Part shown: one piece after another, positions 7,508-12,183 of the stretch | Layout of the letters: each line of letters starts with the position of its first letter | Numbering within the stretch: the first letter of the stretch is position 1 | Source: Modestobacter sp. | GTDB taxonomy: Bacteria > Actinomycetota > Actinomycetes > Mycobacteriales > Geodermatophilaceae | Assembly: GCA_025966175.1 (NCBI GenBank) | Contig: JAOPVN010000422.1 | Span: 1-12,183 of the forward strand | DNA length: 12,183 bases | Direction of reading: 5' to 3' | The notes under the pieces: model-generated | Database searches by the model: none | What the model was told of the DNA's origin: nothing | Seen by the model: the letters and a program-made list of their open reading frames with translations, nothing else | Made by a program: the position numbers and the translations under genes

Positions 7508-7513
7508 CCTCCT
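7508..7513 (-). promoter_or_regulatory. Shine-Dalgarno that fixes the LacI-type start
   Basis: AGGAGG on the minus strand, 5 bases before CTG 7502. It is one of the strongest ribosome-binding sites in the window and is the main reason for placing the start at a CTG rather than at GTG 7457. Confidence 0.7.
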
Positions 7514-7531
7514 CGGTGCAGCGGTGGGCAG

Positions 7532-7560
7532 ACCGTAGCGGGCCGCGGCTGCCCGGTCAG
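7532..7560 (-). promoter_or_regulatory. Candidate promoter of the lacI-lutABC unit
   Basis: On the minus strand CTGACC (7560-7555) and TACGGT (7537-7532) are separated by 17 bp and resemble a housekeeping -35/-10 pair, with four of six bases matching TTGACA. The predicted transcript would begin near 7525, about 20 bases before the CTG. The degenerate operator copy lies 2 bp upstream of the -35. The assignment is by pattern only. Confidence 0.45.
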
Positions 7561-7562
7561 GT

Positions 7563-7574
7563 TGAAACGTGCCA
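7563..7574. promoter_or_regulatory. Second LacI-type operator (imperfect), near the regulator's promoter
   Basis: TGAAACGTGCCA matches the perfect operator TGAAACGTTTCA at 10 of 12 positions. It sits inside a wider imperfect palindrome, GTTG-NN-ACGT-NN-CAAC (7561-7576). It lies just upstream of the candidate -35 of the lacI-lut promoter, fitting autoregulation. It is exactly 110 bp, centre to centre, from the perfect copy. Confidence 0.55.
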
Positions 7575-7625
7575 ACGGGCCGCCGCGACAAGGCCACCAG
7601 GGGGAAACGGGACGACGCGCGGTGG

Positions 7626-7655
7626 TTGACACCTTCCTAGCAGGTTCCCTATGGT
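7626..7655 (+). promoter_or_regulatory. Candidate promoter of the rha operon
   Basis: A consensus -35 TTGACA (7626-7631) and a -10 TATGGT (7650-7655) with an 18-bp spacer, in the relatively AT-rich middle of the divergent intergenic region. The expected transcription start is around 7661-7663, just before the perfect operator, giving a leader of about 50 bases before rhaI. Confidence 0.65.
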
Positions 7656-7672
7656 CTGCGCCACAACCTGTC

Positions 7673-7684
7673 TGAAACGTTTCA
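7673..7684. promoter_or_regulatory. LacI-type operator, perfect 12-bp palindrome
   Basis: TGAAACGTTTCA is a perfect inverted repeat with the central CG typical of LacI-family operators. It lies 17 bp after the candidate -10 and 29 bp before the rhaI GTG, so bound repressor would block transcription initiation or early elongation. The adjacent LacI-type regulator is the natural binding partner. Confidence 0.75.
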
Positions 7685-7713
7685 TTCGATGCTCCGACTG
7701 ACTGGAGACCCCC

Positions 7714-8883
7714 GTGACCGACCTCCGCGACCGGGCGCTCGCCGCCCTCGCCACCCAGACCATCGAGTTGCCCTCCTGGGCCTTCGGCAACTCCGGCACC
7801 CGGTTCAAGGTCTTCGGTCAGCCCGGTGTGGCCCGCGACCCGTTCGAGAAGCTCCAGGACGCCGCCCAGGTGCACGCCTCCACCGGCGTCGCGCCACGGG
7901 TGTCGCTGCACATCCCGTGGGACCGGGTCGAGAACTACGACGAGCTGGCCGCGCACGCCGCGAACCTGGGCATCTCCATCGGCGCGATCAACTCCAACCT
8001 GTTCCAGGACGACGACTACCGGCTCGGCTCGCTGACCCACCCGGACCCGGCGGTGCGGAAGAAGGCGATCGCGCACCACGCGGAGTGCGTGGACGTGATG
8101 CGGGCGACGGGGTCGACCGACCTGAAGCTCTGGCTGCCCGACGGCACGAACTACGCCGGCCAGGACGACCTGCGGGCCCGCCAGGACCGGCTCGCCGAGT
8201 CCCTCCGCGAGGTCTACGCGCTGCTCGACCCCGGACACCGGCTGCTCATCGAGTACAAGTTCTTCGAGCCGTACTTCTACGCGACCGACATCCCCGACTG
8301 GGGCACCTCGCTGCTGCACTGCCTGGAGCTCGGGCCGCAGGCGCAGGTCGTGCTGGACACCGGGCACCACGCCCCGGGCACCAACATCGAGTTCATCGTC
8401 ATGCAGCTGCTGCGGGTGGGCCGGCTGGGTGCCTTCGACTTCAACTCGCGCAACTACGCCGACGACGACCTGATCGTGGGCTCGGCCGATCCCTTCCAGC
8501 TGTTCCGGATCATGCACGAGATCGTCGGCAACGACGCCCTGCGGCCGGAGTCCGGCGTCAACTTCATGCTCGACCAGTGCCACAACATCGAGCCGAAGAT
8601 CCCCGGCCAGATCCGCTCGGTGATGAACGTCCAGGAGGCCACGGCGAAGGCCCTGCTGGTCGACCGGGAGGCGCTGCGGACCGCCCAGCTCGCCGGTGAC
8701 GTGCTCGGCGCGAACGGCGTGCTGATGGACGCCTACAACACCGACGTCCGCCCGCTGCTGGTCGAGCTGCGGGAGTCCAAGGGCCTGCCCACGGACCCCT
8801 ACGCCGCCTACGCCGCCACCGGCTACGCCGACACGATCGCCGCCGAGCGCATCGGCGGCACCCAGGCCGGCTGGGGCGCCTGA
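7714..8883 (+). CDS. rhaI: L-rhamnose isomerase
   Basis: Cytoplasmic metal-dependent TIM-barrel aldose-ketose isomerase converting L-rhamnose to L-rhamnulose, first step of the phosphorylative rhamnose pathway. The 389-residue protein belongs to the Pseudomonas/Gram-positive RhaI type rather than E. coli RhaA. Likely active-site segments are WAFGNSGTRF (22-31), KLWLPDG (138-144), IEYKFFEP with Glu180 and Lys182, LDTGHHAPGTN with Asp215 and His218, FDFNSRNYADDDL with Asp242, Asp250 and Asp252, and FMLDQCHNIEPK with Asp287. From memory of the P. stutzeri enzyme, the position of Asp242 is a His there, so a ligand swap is possible. The start is GTG 7714 with GGAG 6 bases upstream. It is the first gene of the rightward operon; the next starts 45 bp after its stop. 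Confidence 0.93.
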   Translation: MTDLRDRALAALATQTIELPSWAFGNSGTRFKVFGQPGVARDPFEKLQDAAQVHASTGVAPRVSLHIPWDRVENYDELAAHAANLGISIGAINSNLFQDDDYRLGSLTHPDPAVRKKAIAHHAECVDVMRATGSTDLKLWLPDGTNYAGQDDLRARQDRLAESLREVYALLDPGHRLLIEYKFFEPYFYATDIPDWGTSLLHCLELGPQAQVVLDTGHHAPGTNIEFIVMQLLRVGRLGAFDFNSRNYADDDLIVGSADPFQLFRIMHEIVGNDALRPESGVNFMLDQCHNIEPKIPGQIRSVMNVQEATAKALLVDREALRTAQLAGDVLGANGVLMDAYNTDVRPLLVELRESKGLPTDPYAAYAATGYADTIAAERIGGTQAGWGA

Positions 8884-8928
8884 TGAAGGACCCGGCCGCC
8901 CCCCGCGACACCATCGAAAGGACTCCAA

Positions 8929-10965
8929 GTGACCAACCCCGCGGTCAGTGACCTGCTCGCCCGCAGCAACCGGCTCGGCAGCGACCCGCGCAACACCAAC
9001 TACGCCGGCGGCAACACCTCCGCCGCCGGCAGCGAGACCGACCCGGTCACCGGGCAGCCGGTCGAGCTGCTGTGGGTCAAGGGCTCCGGCGGCGACCTGG
9101 GCACGCTGACGGGGTCCGGCCTGGCCGTCCTCCGCCTGGACCGGCTGCGCTCGCTGGTCGACGTCTACCCCGGCGTCGACCGCGAGGACGAGATGGTCGC
9201 CGCCTTCGACTACTGCCTGCACGGCCGGGGCGGGGCGGCCCCGAGCATCGACACCGCGATGCACGGCCTGGTCCGCGCCGCGCACGTCGACCACCTGCAC
9301 CCGGACTCCGGCATCGCGCTGGCCACCGCCGCCCACGGGGAGGACCTGACCCGGGAGTGCTTCGGCGACCGCGTCGTCTGGGTGCCGTGGCGCCGTCCGG
9401 GCTTCCAGCTGGGCCTGGACATCGCCGAGATCGCGGCGAAGAACCCGCAGGCGATCGGCGCGATCCTGGGCGGGCACGGGATCACCGCCTGGGCCGACAC
9501 CAGCGAGCAGTGCGAGGCCAACTCGCTGGAGATCATCGCGACGGCGGAGCGGTTCCTCGCCGAGCGCGGCCGCCCGCAGCCCTTCGGCCCGGCGCTGCCC
9601 GGCTACGAGGCGCTGCCTCCGGACGAGCGGCGGGCGAAGGCCGCGGCGCTGTTCCCGGTGATCCGGGGGCTGGCGTCGACCGACAAGCCGCAGGTGGGGC
9701 ACCTGACCGACGCCGACGTCGTGCTGGACTTCCTCGCCTCGGCCGAGCACCCGCGGCTCGCCGCGCTGGGCACCTCCTGCCCGGACCACTTCCTGCGCAC
9801 CAAGGTGCGCCCGCTGGTGGTCGACCTGCCGGCGTCGGCCCCGGTCGAGGACGTCGTGGCCCGGCTGACGGAGCTGCACGAGCAGTACCGCGCCGACTAC
9901 GCCGCCTACTACGCGCGGCACGCGACACCGGACAGCCCGCCGATGCGGGGCGCGGACCCGGCGGTCGTGCTGGTGCCGGGCGTGGGCATGTTCAGCTTCG
10001 GGGCGAACAAGCAGACCGCCCGGGTGGCCGGTGAGTTCTACGTCAACGCGATCAACGTGATGCGCGGGGCGGAGGCGGTCTCCCGCTACGCGCCGATCGA
10101 CGAGGCCGAGAAGTTCCGGATCGAGTACTGGGCGCTGGAGGAGGCCAAGCTCGCCCGGATGCCGAAGCCCAAGCCGCTGGCCACCCGGGTCGCGCTGGTC
10201 ACCGGGGCGGCGAGTGGCATCGGCAAGGCGATCGCCGAGCGGCTGGCTGCCGAGGGCGCCTGCGTCGTCGTGGCCGATCTGGACCTGGCCAAGGCGGCCG
10301 ACGCCGCGGCCGCGATCGGGAACGCCGACGTCGCCGTCGGGGTAGCCGTGGACGTCAGCGACGCCGAGGCCGTGGCGGCCGCCTTCCGCGAGGCCGTGCT
10401 GGCCTTCGGCGGGGTCGACCTGGTGGTCAACAACGCCGGGCTGTCGATCTCCAAGCCGCTGCTGGAGACCACCGAGCAGGACTGGGACCTGCAGCACGAC
10501 GTGATGGCCAAGGGCAGCTTCCTGGTCTCCCGCGAGGCGGCCCGGATCATGATCGAGCAGGGGATGGGGGGCGACGTCGTCTACATCTCCTCGAAGAACA
10601 GCGTCTTCGCCGGGCCCAACAACATCGCCTACTCCGCCACCAAGGCCGACCAGGCCCACCAGGTGCGGCTGCTGGCCGCCGAGCTCGGCGAGCACGGCGT
10701 CAAGGTCAACGGCGTCAACCCCGACGGGGTCGTCCAGGGCTCGGGCATCTTCGCCTCCGGGTGGGGCGCCAACCGCGCGGCCGTCTACGGCGTGGAGGAG
10801 AAGGACCTGGGCAAGTTCTACGCCCAGCGCACCATCCTCAAGCGCGAGGTGCTCCCCGAGCACATCGCCAACGCCGTGTTCGTGCTGTGCGGTCCCGACA
10901 TGACGCACACGACCGGTCTGCACGTCCCCGTCGACGCAGGCGTCGCCGCGGCCTTCCTGCGATGA
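8929..10965 (+). CDS. rhaEW: Bifunctional rhamnulose-1-phosphate aldolase / L-lactaldehyde dehydrogenase
   Basis: A 678-residue fusion doing two consecutive steps: cleavage of L-rhamnulose-1-phosphate to dihydroxyacetone phosphate and L-lactaldehyde, then oxidation of the lactaldehyde to L-lactate. The N-terminal class II aldolase/adducin domain (about 1-390) has GGNTSA (27-32), VKGSGGDLGTL (50-60) and likely zinc ligands His122 and His124 (DHLHPDSGIA) and His183 (GGHGITAW). The C-terminal short-chain dehydrogenase domain (about 418-678) has the NAD-binding TGAASGIG (425-432), NNAG (501-504), the catalytic serine in YISSKNS, and YSATK with Tyr568 and Lys572. This architecture is known as RhaEW in Bacillus and other Gram-positives and is often annotated as aldolase/alcohol dehydrogenase. 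The start is GTG 8929 with AAAGGA 6 bases upstream. It lies between rhaI and rhaB, 7 bp before rhaB. The oxidative direction is inferred from the downstream lactate enzymes. Confidence 0.92.
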   Translation: MTNPAVSDLLARSNRLGSDPRNTNYAGGNTSAAGSETDPVTGQPVELLWVKGSGGDLGTLTGSGLAVLRLDRLRSLVDVYPGVDREDEMVAAFDYCLHGRGGAAPSIDTAMHGLVRAAHVDHLHPDSGIALATAAHGEDLTRECFGDRVVWVPWRRPGFQLGLDIAEIAAKNPQAIGAILGGHGITAWADTSEQCEANSLEIIATAERFLAERGRPQPFGPALPGYEALPPDERRAKAAALFPVIRGLASTDKPQVGHLTDADVVLDFLASAEHPRLAALGTSCPDHFLRTKVRPLVVDLPASAPVEDVVARLTELHEQYRADYAAYYARHATPDSPPMRGADPAVVLVPGVGMFSFGANKQTARVAGEFYVNAINVMRGAEAVSRYAPIDEAEKFRIEYWALEEAKLARMPKPKPLATRVALVTGAASGIGKAIAERLAAEGACVVVADLDLAKAADAAAAIGNADVAVGVAVDVSDAEAVAAAFREAVLAFGGVDLVVNNAGLSISKPLLETTEQDWDLQHDVMAKGSFLVSREAARIMIEQGMGGDVVYISSKNSVFAGPNNIAYSATKADQAHQVRLLAAELGEHGVKVNGVNPDGVVQGSGIFASGWGANRAAVYGVEEKDLGKFYAQRTILKREVLPEHIANAVFVLCGPDMTHTTGLHVPVDAGVAAAFLR

Positions 10966-10972
10966 GGCCGCG

Positions 10973-12183
10973 ATGAGCCCGGCGGGGGACCCGATCGCCG
11001 GCCGGGCCGCGGTCCGGGTCGTCGCGGTCGACCTCGGGGCGACCTCGGGCCGCGTCATGGCGGCCCGGGTCGGCCTGGACCCCGACGTCCTGGAGCTCAC
11101 CGAGGTGCACCGCTTCCCCAACGGGGCCGAGCGCCACCCCGACGGCTCGCTGCGCTGGGACCTCGAGCGCCTGCACCGCGAGGTGCTCGAGGGGATCCGG
11201 CGGGCTGCGGCGACCGGACCCGTGGACGCGATCGGGGTCGACTCCTGGGCGGTCGACTACGGCCTGGTCGACGCCGACGGGCGGCTGCTGGGGCCGGCGT
11301 ACTCCCACCGGGACGGGCGCACCGACGGCGTCGCCGACGTCGTCGAGGCACAGGTCGGTGCGCAGCGGCTGTACGCCGAGACCGGCCTCCAGCGCCTGCC
11401 CTTCAACACCCTGTTCCAGCTCGTCGCCGGGCGCGAGGACCTGGCCGGTGCCGCCCACCTGCTGCTGGTGCCCGACCTGGTCACGTCGTGGCTGACCGGG
11501 CGGGTCGTGGCCGAGCGCACCAACGCCTCGACCACCCAGTTCTACGGCGCCCGCTCGCGCGCCTGGTCCACCGACCTGCTCGACGAGCTGGGCCTGCCGA
11601 CCGGGCTGCTGCCCCCGCTGGTCGACCCGGGCACCCTGGTCGGGCCCGTGCTCGAGGACGTGGCGGCTGGGCTCGGCCTGCCGCCCGGCGTGCCGGTCGT
11701 GGCCGTCGGCTCCCACGACACCGCGTCCGCGGTCGTGGGCGTGCCGGCCGGGGACGAGCCGTTCGCCTACGTCTCCTCGGGCACCTGGTCCCTGGTGGGC
11801 CTGGAGCTGGCCGAGCCGGTGCTCACCGAGGCCGCCCGCGAGGCCGACTTCACCAACGAGGCCGGCGTCGACGGCACCACCCGGTTCCTCCAGAACGTCT
11901 CGGGCCTGTGGGTGCTCTCGGAGTGCCTGCGGACCTGGCGCGCCGAGGGTCGCTCCGTGGCGCTGCCGGCCGTGCTGGCCGGGGCCGCGGCGCACCCCTC
12001 GCTGGGCACGTTCGCGATCGGCGACCACCGGCTGGTCGCCCCCGACGGCATGCCCGCCCGGGTCGTGGCGCTGGCCCGCGAGGCCGGCATCGCGCTGTCG
12101 GGCGAGCCGGTCGAGCTGGTGCGGGTGGTGCTCGACAGCCTCGCCGCGGCGTACGCCCGGAGCGTGGGGGTGGCCTCCCGGCT
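10973..12183 (+). CDS. rhaB: Rhamnulokinase, C-terminus cut by window edge
   Basis: FGGY-family sugar kinase phosphorylating L-rhamnulose at C1 with ATP, between the isomerase and aldolase steps. 403 residues are visible; rhamnulokinases are about 480-490, so some 80 residues lie beyond the edge. Features are the first phosphate-binding segment VAVDLGATSGRVM (17-29), GVDSWAVDYGLVD (88-100), the AYSHRDGRT stretch with RhaB-type substrate contacts (109-117), and LPFNTLFQL (142-150). The likely catalytic base is Asp249 in GSHDTASAV, followed by YVSSGTWSLVG (266-276) and FTNEAGVDGTTRFLQNVSGLW (from 293). The start is ATG 10973, 7 bp after the aldolase fusion stop; its ribosome-binding site is a short GAGG overlapping that stop, suggesting translational coupling. 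Confidence 0.93.
   Translation, partial: MSPAGDPIAGRAAVRVVAVDLGATSGRVMAARVGLDPDVLELTEVHRFPNGAERHPDGSLRWDLERLHREVLEGIRRAAATGPVDAIGVDSWAVDYGLVDADGRLLGPAYSHRDGRTDGVADVVEAQVGAQRLYAETGLQRLPFNTLFQLVAGREDLAGAAHLLLVPDLVTSWLTGRVVAERTNASTTQFYGARSRAWSTDLLDELGLPTGLLPPLVDPGTLVGPVLEDVAAGLGLPPGVPVVAVGSHDTASAVVGVPAGDEPFAYVSSGTWSLVGLELAEPVLTEAAREADFTNEAGVDGTTRFLQNVSGLWVLSECLRTWRAEGRSVALPAVLAGAAAHPSLGTFAIGDHRLVAPDGMPARVVALAREAGIALSGEPVELVRVVLDSLAAAYARSVGVASR

Noticed and set aside
9072..10034. Plus-strand open frame of 320 codons inside rhaEW
   Set aside because: Out of frame with the aldolase domain, which has intact zinc ligands. The Arg/Gly/Pro-rich composition marks it as a shadow.
5671..11121. Very long minus-strand open frame continuous with lutB (over 2300 codons)
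   Set aside because: Only the LutB part (4183-5670) resembles a protein family. The rest is Arg/Pro/Gly/Ala-rich or low-complexity translation antisense to or out of frame with rhaI, rhaEW, lutA and the LacI-type gene. Stop-free frames of this kind are expected at this GC content.

Overview
The window is very GC-rich DNA with densely packed genes, frequent GTG starts and 4-bp stop/start overlaps. This points to a high-GC actinomycete. The overall look suggests something near Geodermatophilaceae or Frankiales, but that placement is an impression and was not tested. No RNA genes, insertion sequences, CRISPR arrays or phage-like genes were seen.

Left part (1-3532), housekeeping and cell envelope. 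An exonuclease III gene (xth) runs off the left edge on the minus strand. Next, also on the minus strand, is a diiron acyl-ACP desaturase. Its promoter region carries two tandem 15-bp repeats, each containing a TACGG-NN-CCGTA-type palindrome, which look like a double repressor site. Divergent from it is a membrane-anchored LytR-CpsA-Psr (LCP) family protein, the type that attaches glycopolymers to the cell wall.

Right part (3545-12183), a sugar-to-pyruvate module. Two divergent transcription units share a 211-bp control region (7503-7713). Leftward is lacI-lutA-lutB-lutC: a LacI-family regulator followed by the three-subunit iron-sulfur L-lactate oxidation complex. Rightward is rhaI, then a fused rhamnulose-1-phosphate aldolase/lactaldehyde dehydrogenase, then rhaB, which is cut by the right edge. 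Together these predict L-rhamnose -> L-rhamnulose -> L-rhamnulose-1-phosphate -> dihydroxyacetone phosphate + L-lactaldehyde -> L-lactate -> pyruvate. LutABC would finish the lactate branch that the Rha enzymes start.

The control region has a strong candidate rhaI promoter (TTGACA, 18 bp, TATGGT) with a perfect LacI-type palindrome TGAAACGTTTCA just downstream. A 10/12 copy lies next to the candidate promoter of the regulator itself. The regulator appears to start at a CTG codon behind a strong Shine-Dalgarno sequence, because no ATG, GTG or TTG is available that keeps the DNA-binding domain whole. No rhamnose transporter or mutarotase lies in the window; they may lie beyond the right edge.
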